A stretch of DNA of 64,000 bases from an uncultured Burkholderiales bacterium (GTDB lineage Bacteria; Pseudomonadota; Gammaproteobacteria; Burkholderiales; Eutrophovitaceae), in NCBI GenBank assembly GCA_951812315.1, contig CATOSA010000035.1, positions 60,660 to 124,659 of the forward strand. The letters are read 5' to 3'. Below are positions 19,186 through 27,671 of the stretch, in pieces. The notes beneath the pieces were generated by a model. That model was not told the DNA's origin. It ran no database searches and saw only the letters and a program-made list of their open reading frames with translations. The first letter of the stretch is position 1. Every line of letters begins with the position of its first letter. The translations under genes were made by a program, and so were the position numbers.

Positions 19186-19764
19186 CTTCGGATCCTCTCT
19201 GTGTCGTAAAAGAATAATCCATAAGATTTCACTTATCAGCTATATTTTGGTGTCCAGCCGTTGGGGTCCACCTCTTTCTTTGGCAGCATCAAGGTGCCCA
19301 CAAATTATGTCGTGAATATTTTGCTGATGTGGCTTCTTTATGCCGCGTGGCCTTCGGTTTGGTTGTTGCTGCTCTTGTCGTCAATAGGGGTGGCCATTTA
19401 TCAGCCGCGTAAGGATTCATTTCGCGCCTCTATCGCATTTGCTCTCATGCTGATTGTCATACACTGGATGTTCGGAGAGCAGTCCGTATGGGCGTGGACT
19501 GAGGCAGGTGTGATGGCGTCCATGCTGATATTGCTCAACATGTACGTAAACGGACTGGTAAAGCGGCCAGGATTACAAAACGTCGACCAGTTACAAACCG
19601 CAGAGCAAACACAAGGCATCAGCCAGGTACAAGGCCAAGGCGCCAACCAGTAAGCGTCAACTGATATCGTCGCCGCCGGTGCACGTGCGACTGGCGAGCG
19701 ACCGACGCAGGTGACATCGTCGCTGGTCAGCGAACTCCGACGCTGCGCCTCAGGACGCCAGCTA

Positions 19765-20155
19765 TCAGGAGCCTAGCCACTGCAGCGCATCTTGTCTCGT
19801 TCCAAAGTAGGCCGTAGGGAAATTCGCAGGGCCTTCTTTGGTGGGTGATGATCCAATCGCCGGCATCCCGGCGGGCATGACAAACGCAAACTTTCTGACA
19901 TTCGCTGCGTTGTAGCGAGGTATGATATTGGCATCGCGCCAGCCGTTGTTCATTTTGCCCATATCCATGCGAAATTGAACCGCGTCTACGAGGCATCCTG
20001 ACTGGCCGCAGGCCTCAACCTGTTCCGCAAACCGGGGTCAGGAAGTTGTTGAAGTCGTCACCATCCATTTGCGACGTGGTATCAAACCAGCGAATCTCCA
20101 CGCAATTGTCATCGGGACGATCAAGAATATCTCCTCACTTGTCCGAATATTTCAT
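19765..20155 (-). pseudogene. Remnant of a small cytoplasmic (STAS/SpoIIAA-like?) gene, stop and frameshift
   Basis: From ATG 20155 (MKYSDK) the frame meets TGA at 20135-20137, then continues GDILDRPDDNCVEIRWFDT and FNNFLTP. It must shift one frame near 20040 to continue RFAEQVEACGQ and VRKFAFVMPAGMPA up to the stop at 19765. The C-terminal YFGTRQDALQWLGS is typical of small proteins with a SpoIIAA-like fold that end in a helix after a TRxxALxWL motif. Both lesions make a functional product unlikely. The family assignment is a weak inference. Confidence 0.4.
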
Positions 20156-20246
20156 GGCAGTTCCCCAATAGTCGATTGATCAGTGCAGCGCTTGCGGGAA
20201 GAGTATATGTACTTTGCTATACTTTGAGAACCAGGCACTTTTTATA

Positions 20247-20260
20247 TACTAACTATAGTA
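20247..20260. promoter_or_regulatory. Inverted repeat abutting the HxlR gene start
   Basis: TACTA-ACTA-TAGTA lies directly before ATG 20261, within an AT-rich tract (20200-20260) that also has TATACTTTG. No Shine-Dalgarno sequence is visible, so the repeat may be an autoregulatory operator and the transcript nearly leaderless. This is inferred from position only. Confidence 0.3.
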
Positions 20261-20611
20261 ATGAATACTGATGACCGGCGCTTGATTGACGACGTCTCCG
20301 GGGTAATGAAAATAATCGGGGCAAAGTGGAAGCCCGAAATTCTCTACACCCTGGTATTCGATGGCCGGCAGCGATTTTCCGAAATGCAGCGCCAGATCCC
20401 GGAAATTACCCAGCGAATTCTTACCGCGCGTTTACGAGAGCTTGAACGTGACGGGTTGATTGAACGGACCATTTACCCCGAGGTGCCGGTAAGAGTCGAA
20501 TATGACGTTACTGAACTGGGCAAGTCTGTCGACCCGTGCTTTCGCGCGATGAGTGAATGGATTTCGCGTAACAAATCGAAGATCGCAAAGGCCAACAAGG
20601 CGTTCGACTAA
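20261..20611 (+). CDS. HxlR-family winged-helix transcriptional regulator
   Basis: 116 residues from ATG 20261. The HxlR/DUF24 winged helix is complete: IIGAKWKPEILYTLVFDGRQRF, EMQRQIPEITQRILTARLRELERDGLI and YPEVPVRVEYDVTELG. HxlR proteins act as dimers sensing aldehydes, quinones or oxidants, and usually control an adjacent enzyme or exporter. Its stop overlaps the stop of the convergent MFS gene by two bases, so the likely target is itself or that exporter, though convergent orientation makes the latter less direct. Confidence 0.92.
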   Translation: MNTDDRRLIDDVSGVMKIIGAKWKPEILYTLVFDGRQRFSEMQRQIPEITQRILTARLRELERDGLIERTIYPEVPVRVEYDVTELGKSVDPCFRAMSEWISRNKSKIAKANKAFD

Positions 20612-21816
20612 TGTGGAGTTTTCGGCGACGCGCGAACCCGTTGCGCATTCAGTGGTGACTGCTGGCAATGGCGATCGACTGACCGCCATTGCCAGAGGGA
20701 AATCTGGAACACAACCAGTGTGACCAGCGCGACCCCCGCGCCGCCCCAGCCGAGACCGTCCACTCCGTATCCGGACAGGATCGCCGCGCCCAGTGTCGCC
20801 CCCATGGCCTGACCGACGTAAAGTGATGAGGCGTGCACGCTGAGCACCGCGCCGCGAATACCGGGCGCAAGGGCGACAAGGCGTGCTTGCTGGGGGGCTG
20901 CGAAAGCGAATCCGGCCATGCCCCAGAGCGAGAGAATCGCGACAGCGGCTATGAAACCGAAGTCCAGGAGACTGAGCGCTGCGAGGACGACGGGAAGTGC
21001 GATTACGACGGCCAGCATTGTCGCCGTCGGCCCATATTTGTCCGACGCGCGCCCGCTGAGTATGTTGCCCAGTAAACTGAAAATGCCGAACAGCAGAAAA
21101 ATGAGTGCAATTTCGTCAGTATCAACGCCGGCCTTTTGCTGCAGCAACAGCGCGATGAAGGTGAAAGGGATGAACTGGCTGGCCATCTGGGTCGCGCCCA
21201 TTGACAGGGCCAGCATCAGGCGGTGATTGGCGAGAACGGTACCGAGCGCGCGAAAACTTGCGCCCTGGGCTTTCAGTCCGCCCGGTATGACAAGCACGAT
21301 AGCAAGCGCCGCGATTGCGGATATTGCAGCCACAAACCAGTAACTGCCGGCCCAACCGACCTGCCCGCCGATCCAGACGCCGATCGGGACACCAAGTACC
21401 GACGAAACTACAAATCCGCCAAACACCAACGCAATGGCTCTGGCCATGCGCTCGGGCGGCACCAGGCCAGTTGCGGTTGCAACTGCTGAAGGCGAGAAGA
21501 CTGCGGCCCCGAGCGCTGCCGCAATCCGCGCACCGAGCAACCAGTCGAATGTTGTCGACATCGCAGCCACGGCATTTGCTGCGGCAATTGTCAACGCGGC
21601 CAGGACCAGCAGGAAGCGGCGATCCATGCGCCCGGTCAGCGACCCGAGCACCGGCGCGGCAATGGCGTAGGTCACCGCGTAAATTGTGATCAGTAGCCCG
21701 GAGTCCGCATCGGACACACCGGTATCGCGTGCGATTTCCGGCAGCACGCCGGCAACTACCAGTGCGCCTGTGCCAACTGCAAAGTTGCCGAGCGCGAGGC
21801 CCCAGAGTGCTTTCAT
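20608..21816 (-). CDS. MFS transporter, drug/arabinose-efflux type (DHA1)
   Basis: 402 residues when started at ATG 21816 (MKALWGLALGNF), where the first membrane helix begins; a 40-residue upstream extension is polar and unlikely. Twelve membrane segments can be counted. The DHA1 motifs are present, with GSLTGRMDRR between helices 2 and 3, GARIAAALGAAVFSP in helix 4-5 and GVPIGVWIGGQVGW (motif C-like) in helix 5. Such proteins export drugs, sugars or purines with protons. The end overlaps the convergent hxlR gene. Confidence 0.9.
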   Translation of the reverse strand: MKALWGLALGNFAVGTGALVVAGVLPEIARDTGVSDADSGLLITIYAVTYAIAAPVLGSLTGRMDRRFLLVLAALTIAAANAVAAMSTTFDWLLGARIAAALGAAVFSPSAVATATGLVPPERMARAIALVFGGFVVSSVLGVPIGVWIGGQVGWAGSYWFVAAISAIAALAIVLVIPGGLKAQGASFRALGTVLANHRLMLALSMGATQMASQFIPFTFIALLLQQKAGVDTDEIALIFLLFGIFSLLGNILSGRASDKYGPTATMLAVVIALPVVLAALSLLDFGFIAAVAILSLWGMAGFAFAAPQQARLVALAPGIRGAVLSVHASSLYVGQAMGATLGAAILSGYGVDGLGWGGAGVALVTLVVFQISLWQWRSVDRHCQQSPLNAQRVRASPKTPH

Positions 21817-22450
21817 GCAATTGACATAAGTTGCTTGCCTGGAGTCACTTCGGGATCCTGTGCGGCTTCCGGAAGAAGGCGATGTTGACACGAGGGGCGT
21901 TGACGGGCCAGCGGGTGACTGCCGCCCCGAACGCAATATTCGCCTGAATCATGCTTCCGACAATGAAAACGTCTGACAGGGCGCGGGCGCACACGCACAC
22001 GACTCCGCGTGCGCGCATCCGATTACCGGGTCCGGCATCGGATTGGCAGTCATTCCAGCGGAATGCTTCATTGTGGTCACACCTTTTGCCTGGTAATTCA
22101 TCATTGTATCCAAGACACGCGGGTATGCGGATTGCGTCAAGCCGGTATCAACATGCGGATTGTCGGTGGAGGCAACTGGCGAATCCCTGGTGAAGTGTGC
22201 AGATTAGTGCGCCACCGCTTTGTACGGCCAGAGAGTTCATTGCGAATCATGAAAAGCGTTGCTGAAATTGCCATTCCCGACGAAATTCCTATACCCTCTG
22301 GCACTTCCCGGCGACCGGGCTTGTCTGTTGATTGCAGCCCGGGGGTGCAATGAAACAGATTCACCCTGCGCCGCTTGCACTGGAGATGAACTGGGGTAGC
22401 GGTATTCGGCAGGGACCGAAGCCGTACTCCTTATTGAAAGGGATAACAGG
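21817..22450. other. Intergenic region, no gene seen
   Basis: About 630 bases between the divergent MFS and YqaA-like genes. Frames on both strands look like random translations. A pyrimidine/purine alternating tract GCGCACACGCACACG is present near 21984. The promoters of both genes should lie here. Confidence 0.35.
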
Positions 22451-23032
22451 TTGAAAATTTTCTCGGCACTGTACGACCGGGTCCTGCGATGGGCGGCACA
22501 TCCATACGCGGAACGCTATCTCGCCGGCCTGAGTTTCGCTGAGTCGTCATTCTTTCCGATACCCCCGGACGTCATGCTGGCGCCGATGACGCTCGCCAAG
22601 CCAAAGCGCGGCTGGCGTTTTGCAACAGTCACAACAGTTGCCTCAGTCGCCGGTGGGCTGGCTGGTTATCTGATCGGCTGGCTGGCGCTCGATGCAATTG
22701 AACCGTTGCTTCAGTCTACTGGCAAGTGGGACGGCTACGTTCGTGCCACCGAATGGTTCGTCGCCTGGGGATTCTGGGCCGTGCTCGCCGCGGGTTTTTC
22801 CCCGATCCCTTACAAGGTTTTCACGATCGCAGCGGGTGCGATGCACATGTTTTTGCCCGCATTTGTACTGGCGTCGCTGATAGGACGAGGTGGTAGATTC
22901 TTCCTGGTTGCCGGCCTGATCGTCCTGGGCGGTGAACCGATGGAGCGTCGCCTGCGGACCCACGTGGATATGTTGGGCTGGATAGTTGTTGTGCTCGGCG
23001 TCATCGGTGTTGTTATCTGGCAAATGCGCTAG
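22451..23032 (+). CDS. YqaA-like VTT/DedA-superfamily membrane protein
   Basis: 193 residues from TTG 22451 (AACAGG upstream). The sequence has FAESSFFPIPPDVMLAPMTLA near residue 30, the re-entrant proline motif of DedA/SNARE-associated (VTT) proteins, and FSPIPYKVFTIAAGA as the second half-repeat, followed by GRGGRFFLVAGLI. This is the YqaA subgroup, inner-membrane proteins probably involved in lipid scrambling or transport. About five hydrophobic segments are present. A monocistronic position gives no functional partner. Confidence 0.88.
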   Translation: MKIFSALYDRVLRWAAHPYAERYLAGLSFAESSFFPIPPDVMLAPMTLAKPKRGWRFATVTTVASVAGGLAGYLIGWLALDAIEPLLQSTGKWDGYVRATEWFVAWGFWAVLAAGFSPIPYKVFTIAAGAMHMFLPAFVLASLIGRGGRFFLVAGLIVLGGEPMERRLRTHVDMLGWIVVVLGVIGVVIWQMR

Positions 23033-23277
23033 TGAAACACTACGCTAGCTTCACAACGCGTGAAGTGAATTCGCATTCGGCGCGCGCCACTGGAAGGCAG
23101 ACCAGGGAATTCCATCGCCTGACATTTCCAACATAAGCGCTTGTGATTGACGCCTTGCTGATGGCGGGATAGTGTTGTTGGCGGCGCATTACAGAATTGA
23201 ATTTTCCGTCCCGGTGCTATGCAACGAGGCTGACATGGATATCTTGCCTTTCGGTCAGCAATGATTCAGGAGGATGT

Positions 23278-24141
23278 GTGAGCGAACTCCGATTCGAACC
23301 ACTGCATGAATTGTTTGGTGCGCGGGTGACCGGCATCGACCTGTCATCCGAACTCACTGATGAAGATATTGCGGCAATTCACGATGCGATGGATGAATAC
23401 TCGCTATTGTGTTTCCCGGGTCAGAACATGAGCGATGCGGCCCAGCTCACGCTCACCCAGCGCCTTGGTGAGCCCGAGCCCAATCACGTCACGTTCGGAG
23501 CGTCCGGAAAGGTCGATTACTTCGCGACGATCGGCAATGTCCTCGACGCGAAAAACAAGAAAGGTAACGACGACGCGCACACGCGTTATCAGCGCGGTAA
23601 CAATCTGTGGCATTCCGACTCGTCGTTTCGCCTGGTGCCGACCAGATACTCGATAAACCACGCCTACGAAGTTCCGGGCGATGGCGGCGTGACCGAGTTC
23701 GCCAGTCAACGCATTGCTTATGCGCGATTGCCGAAGCCGACAAAAGAGACAATCGATCCGCTCCATGTGTTGCACGATTATGTTTTTTCGCGCAGCCAGA
23801 CCGCTCCAGTGGACCCGAATCACGCGGCGTCGCTACCGCCAATCGAGCACAAGCTGGTCAGGACGAATCCGGCGAACGGCCGCAAGAACTACTACGTCGG
23901 ATCACATGCCCGATCGATCATCGGATTGTCCGGCATCGAAAGCCGCAAGTTGATCGACAACCTTGTGGATCAGGCCACCATCGCCGATGACGTGTACGGA
24001 CACCAGTGGCAAGTTGGCGATACGGTGATGTGGGACAACCGTTGCCTCTTGCATAGAGGTCTTGGGTACGACGCAGACCGCTGGCGGCGGTTGATGCGGC
24101 AAACCAGGGTGAGTGGAGCCGGTCCGACTTTGGGCGAGTAA
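23278..24141 (+). CDS. TauD/TfdA-family Fe(II)/2-oxoglutarate dioxygenase
   Basis: 287 residues from GTG 23278 with CAGGAGG 4-5 bases upstream. It has the family N-terminus FGARVTGIDLSSELTDED, the facial triad HSD at residues 112-114 (LWHSDSSF) and the distal His in DNRCLLHRG, with the 2-oxoglutarate Arg in RRLMRQTRV. It resembles TfdA/alpha-ketoglutarate 2,4-D dioxygenase-type proteins more than TauD itself. These cleave ether or sulfonate bonds or hydroxylate small acids. No transport genes are adjacent, so the substrate is unknown. Confidence 0.9.
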   Translation: MSELRFEPLHELFGARVTGIDLSSELTDEDIAAIHDAMDEYSLLCFPGQNMSDAAQLTLTQRLGEPEPNHVTFGASGKVDYFATIGNVLDAKNKKGNDDAHTRYQRGNNLWHSDSSFRLVPTRYSINHAYEVPGDGGVTEFASQRIAYARLPKPTKETIDPLHVLHDYVFSRSQTAPVDPNHAASLPPIEHKLVRTNPANGRKNYYVGSHARSIIGLSGIESRKLIDNLVDQATIADDVYGHQWQVGDTVMWDNRCLLHRGLGYDADRWRRLMRQTRVSGAGPTLGE

Positions 24142-24281
24142 GTTCTGACGGCAGCATAAAGTTCTTCGGAATTGGATCGGCAAGGGACACCAGCAATGCC
24201 GGGTAATCCGGAATATGTGCCGGTCGCGGCCAATGCAAAGCCTTGATCGCAAGAGGGCGGACGTTGGCGACGATCCTTTCG

Positions 24282-25361
24282 CTACCAGCCAAGCTCCCTG
24301 CGAATTTCCTGCACCGCTGATCGCGTTGTTACAAGGTGATTGAACGGCCTTCGCGCACTCGCGCAGCGCATTAGCGGAACGATGGCTTCGTACTTTGGCT
24401 CCTTACACACCGAGCATGGGCCGGAGATGCAGACGACGTGTTTGCCTGGCGTGGTGGATAGACGAACGAGGTCGTCGAATCCAACTACGCTCACGGCGCG
24501 AACATCGCAACCGATGGGTTCGCCCCTGGCGGAGAAGGGCTACCACAGGATGTCGCCGGCCCAGTCGCTTTTCGAAAGCAGGTCATCGATACGCGATTGC
24601 GCCAATTCCGGGTTCTCCTTCTGAATCGCGAGTTGAAACAAACTGTGTGAGTGGTTGGCGACTGACACTGAGGTCACAACAATATCGATCTCCTTGGCCT
24701 TTTCGAAGGCCTCGCGGGTGAATGGGCGCTTGCGAAGCGCCTTCTCTTCCTGCGCCGATACCACCGGCACGGAATGTAGTACCACGTACTCCGGTGTCGG
24801 CTTGACATCCCTGAACAATCCCAGCGAAACAATCGGTGCGCTGTCCGGGTTGTCGATAAAGAAGCCGCTCGTCAGCATGTGTAACCAGATCTGCGGCAGG
24901 TTCTTCGCCCACTTGAGTTTGTTTGCGAGATGGTTCGCAAATGCCCGGCTGGTGCCGCCGGCAGCCAGACCGATGTGTACCTCGTTGCGGGGCGGTGCGA
25001 TGCTTTTGCCGTTCGCCTGAACCTGGCGAACCAGATCCATTACCTGATCGGCGGCGAGTTCTGCAATGTTTTCAAAGGCCATTTCGCCGTTGTCCCCTGC
25101 CGCGGAAATCCGGCACTGCACGCCGCTTTTTCTGGAGACCAGCATTGAAAGTTCAAGGTCCTCGCGCGCCGGGAAAATAATAATCCCCCTTTCGAACGCC
25201 CATTTGAGAATCTTGTTCGGCGTTTCGCGGCTGGCAGTCGGATAACCATTTTCTTTAAGCCAGTCCCGAACATCAGTGCTCAATTGCTTTCTCTTAAGCA
25301 ACAGCGTGGCAACGTGGTAGACCACGTCGTCGGGCAGTTCAGTAACGTCCAGTTGTGCCAT
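24282..25361 (-). pseudogene. Sugar-binding-domain transcriptional regulator (SorC/DeoR-like), interrupted by TAG
   Basis: One frame from ATG 25361 (AAGGA upstream) to 24282 has a single TAG at 24540-24542 (codon 274). The N-terminal 75 residues look like a helix-turn-helix or winged-helix region (LLKRKQLSTDVRDWLKENGY, NKILKWAFERG). The remainder is like the SorC sugar-binding domain: VHIGLAAGGTSRAFANHLA, IVSLGLFRD, DIVVTSVSVANHSH, SKSDWAGDILW, stop, QPFSARGEPIGCD, DLVRLSTTPGKHVVCISGP. The position of AGDIL followed by PF and an effector-binding tail is what this domain normally shows, so the stop lies within the domain. The gene diverges from the Pup-like gene and may have controlled it. Confidence 0.65.
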
Positions 25362-25417
25362 CGGCGATCCTTTCCCCTTAACGATATCGGGCTTATGCAC
25401 CGAAGTCGATAAAGTCT

Positions 25418-25462
25418 TGCAGTTTCACCTATTGACGAAAACTGCATCGCTGCAACTGCAGC
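25418..25462. promoter_or_regulatory. Candidate operator/promoter between the regulator and the Pup-like gene
   Basis: The divergent region holds an 8-bp inverted repeat, TGCAGTTT (25418-25425) and AAACTGCA (25439-25446), and next to it GCTGCA-AC-TGCAGC (25449-25462). A possible -35 element TTGACG lies between the first arms at about 25432. The location suits a binding site for the neighbouring regulator. This is inferred from symmetry only. Confidence 0.3.
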
Positions 25463-25620
25463 GCACGCAAATTACCGGTTTGTGCTGTCGCCATGGCGTG
25501 ACATTGTCCCGCTTGCTGCGTTGGTGACTGGCAACAGGAAAAGCAGATCGGACGCGGCACTTCGGAGTTCGCATGTCGGGCTCGTCGACTCGATCCACAA
25601 TTACATTGAGGAGTTATCGC

Positions 25621-25818
25621 ATGTACTTCATCCCCCAATTTGTACACACCACATCCCGTACTTCAACCTCCGACCAGGCTTTGCCGTCGCATGCGGCAAA
25701 CGCGGGCGGAGACAAGGCCACTGCTCTTGCCGATCGCGCGGCAGCGTTGATCGCCGGCAACCTGTCGGGAGGCAGCCGGACATTTATCAAGTCCAATCTT
25801 CAGACCGGCGGCGAATAA
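25621..25818 (+). CDS. Pup-like protein modifier ending in Gly-Gly-Glu
   Basis: 65 residues from ATG 25621; TGAGGAG ends 7 bases upstream, which favours this start over ATG 25573. The C-terminus is FIKSNLQTGGE, matching the end of actinobacterial Pup (FVRAYVQKGGQ in mycobacteria) at the aromatic, aliphatic, basic, Gln and Gly-Gly positions. The terminal residue is already Glu, so no deamidation would be needed before ligation through its side-chain carboxylate. Residues 1-35 are polar, Ser/Thr/Ala rich and probably disordered; ATALADRAAALIAG is a likely helix. Length equals that of known Pup. The PafA/Dop-like gene starts 11 bases downstream, the usual genetic neighbour. The first residues (MYFIPQF) are more hydrophobic than in known Pup. 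Confidence 0.88.
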   Translation: MYFIPQFVHTTSRTSTSDQALPSHAANAGGDKATALADRAAALIAGNLSGGSRTFIKSNLQTGGE

Positions 25819-25829
25819 GCTGCCAGGCA

Positions 25830-27644
25830 GTGGCGGCCAAAAGTCTTCACGATGCCCGGGTGCTCGGCTGGCCCTCGCTCTTCGGTCTGGAGAGCGAGTA
25901 CCAGATTACGTTCTTTGACGGAAATGGCGAAACGCTTTTCAGGGAGTCGTGCGCGGGCGAACTGGTAAGCGGTGCCGGGAGCAGAACGGTTTTCTTGCCG
26001 GGCCGGGACGAGTTTGACCTTTTCCTGTCCAATGGCGGCCGTTTCTACCGGGACTCTTGCATTGGCCTGTGTAACCTTGAATACGCAACACCCGAGTGCA
26101 CGACGCCTGACGAATTGATCGCCCACATCCAGGCTGGCGACGCCATCATGGCAGAAGCGGCCCGCGAATTTGTCGCATCCCATGGCGACGTTGACTCGGC
26201 CCTGGTATCCCGGTGCAATTTCGATTACCACGGCCATACCAGCGGTTCTCACGAGAATCATCTGCATACGATGTCGCCGCAACGACTGGCGCCGTAACTC
26301 ATACCATTACTTGCGAGCCGCAGCATTGTCAGTGGTGGTGGAGGGTTTGACGACGCGTCACCGGGCCTCGATTTCATGTGTTCACCCAGGGTTCGTCATC
26401 TCGAGTACGTGATTTCGCGTGGTGCGCAGGATTCTCGCGCAATATTTACGGTCAAGGAAGAAAGTCTCGCCAGGCTTGGCTTCCACCGGCTTCAATTGTT
26501 AAGTAGCGAAAGCGTGCGTTGTGAAACGAGCGAACGCTTGCGTTTTGCACCGGTCGCGATGCACTTGCGCATAGCGGCCGCCGGACTCGATCCAGGCGAG
26601 GCGATGAGGCTCGCTCACCCGATGTCAGCAATCAACGCGTTCGCGCGCGACCCGACTGGTAAGGCTACGGCCGAACTTGAATCCGGCCGCAAGGCCACCG
26701 CGCTCGAGATTCAACGTCACTATCTCGAGATTGCTGAATCCTGCCTGTCCGAGCGGTGGATGCCAGCGTGGGCCGAAGCCGAATGTGCGCGATGGCGTTG
26801 GGTCCTCGACGCTCTTTCTGACAATGCGCAAAGTCTTGTCGGGCGTCTTGACTGGCCAACCAAGCGTTTCTTGTACAGCGCCTATTGCGAGAGGCATGGA
26901 ATCCGCTGGGAAAGTTTGCCACGCTGGAGCAGCGCGCTGCGTGAGTTGTTTCCTCGTGCGCGAGCCAGCAAGGGAAACAAATTCAAGTCCGCACGCACGA
27001 CACCGCGTATCGAATCCATGCTGGCGAAACGCGGTGGTAATCGTTCGCGCGTGGCTGAAGTGCTGCATCGTCACGACCTGAACCGTTCCGATCTGCCGAG
27101 TTTCATCGACCTACGCGACAAGTTGTTCGAAACTGACATCCGTTTTGGCGAGATTGGTCCCGACAGTCTCTTCGCGCGCCTTCAGAACGAGGGCCTGATC
27201 GCAGCGGGAAAGATTGGAACAGACGAGGTCGAATATGCTCGCAACAATGCCCCGCCGGACACGCGCGCGCAGGTACGCGCGACCTGGATCCGAAAACAAC
27301 ATACGAAACTCGCGCAGCAAAAGGTAGATTCAACAAAGACCAGGCGTGTGCCACGGCTTGTTTCATCTCGCAGGCGTTTGTCCCGCATGAGCCGCTTCGT
27401 AAGCAGGACAAGCAGCACGGAGTGCAACTGGGATCGTATTCGTGACCACGAGCGCAACATGGAAGTTCGAATCGATGACCCCTTTCAGGCCGAGTGCGGA
27501 GATTGGGAGCCAATGAAGCGTGTCCGGGAACGGTCCATCGTCGACAGGGAGCCGGCGCTGGGCGCAATCGTCCAGGCCATTGATGCCGGGCGTCCACGTC
27601 AGGCGCTCGCACGAATTCTGTCGCTGATCACGGAGCAGGATTGA
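25830..27644 (+). pseudogene. Pup ligase family protein (PafA/Dop-like), interrupted by one in-frame TAA
   Basis: The start is uncertain; GTG 25830 is used here, as the homology begins at FGLESEY (residues 18-24). The glutamine-synthetase-like Pup ligase/deamidase core is evident: SNGGRFYRD with the candidate catalytic Asp75, NLEYATPECTTPDELIAH (84-101), NFDYHGHTSGSHENHL (130-145), then after the stop the TTRSRP-like GAQDSRAIFTVKEES, GRKATALEIQRHYLE, and PPDTRAQVRATWIRK with DPFQAECGDW at the C-terminus. TAA at 26295-26297 (codon 156) sits between QRLAP and LIPLL in the same frame. Open parts are 25830-26297 and about 26376-27644. EYATPEC is closer to PafA than to Dop. At about 600 codons it is longer than typical PafA, with an Arg/Ser-rich insertion near the C-terminus. 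It is probably co-transcribed with the Pup-like gene. Confidence 0.88.
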
Positions 27645-27671
27645 TTATCCCCGCTTGTATGCCACTACTGC

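Larger units (their letters stand above)
18001..19275 (-). mobile_element. IS3-family insertion sequence, copy 1 (1275 bp)
   Basis: Boundaries come from comparison with the second copy and with the interrupted gene. The left end begins AGAAGTGG and the right end finishes CCACCTCT, imperfect inverted repeats that also share GGACCCC and TTGGAC/CTGGAC blocks. The target duplication is TTC (17998-18000 and 19276-19278), 3 bp as is usual for IS3. It encodes orfA and orfB on the minus strand. orfB has two in-frame stops, so this copy is probably not autonomous. Confidence 0.93.
17761..19653 (+). pseudogene. Membrane protein paralogue 2, split by IS3-family insertion
   Basis: The 5' part starts at ATG 17761 (CAGGAGG upstream) and encodes RRGLSEKKQRHVHDHLTPL and two membrane segments up to KAEKARF at base 18000. 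The element occupies 18001-19275. The 3' part resumes with FFGSIKVPTNYVVNILLMWL and ends at TAA 19653. Removing the element and one copy of the 3-base duplication TTC rejoins KARF with FGSIKV in frame. The restored protein aligns throughout with paralogue 1 (KARFVGNIRVASNY there), including the Gln-rich tail. The function is unknown, and this copy should be non-functional. Confidence 0.88.

Noticed and set aside
25482..25829. Extension of the Pup ligase frame upstream to 25482
   Set aside because: The frame is open, but it overlaps the Pup-like gene entirely in another frame and has no family similarity before residue 18 of the chosen start.
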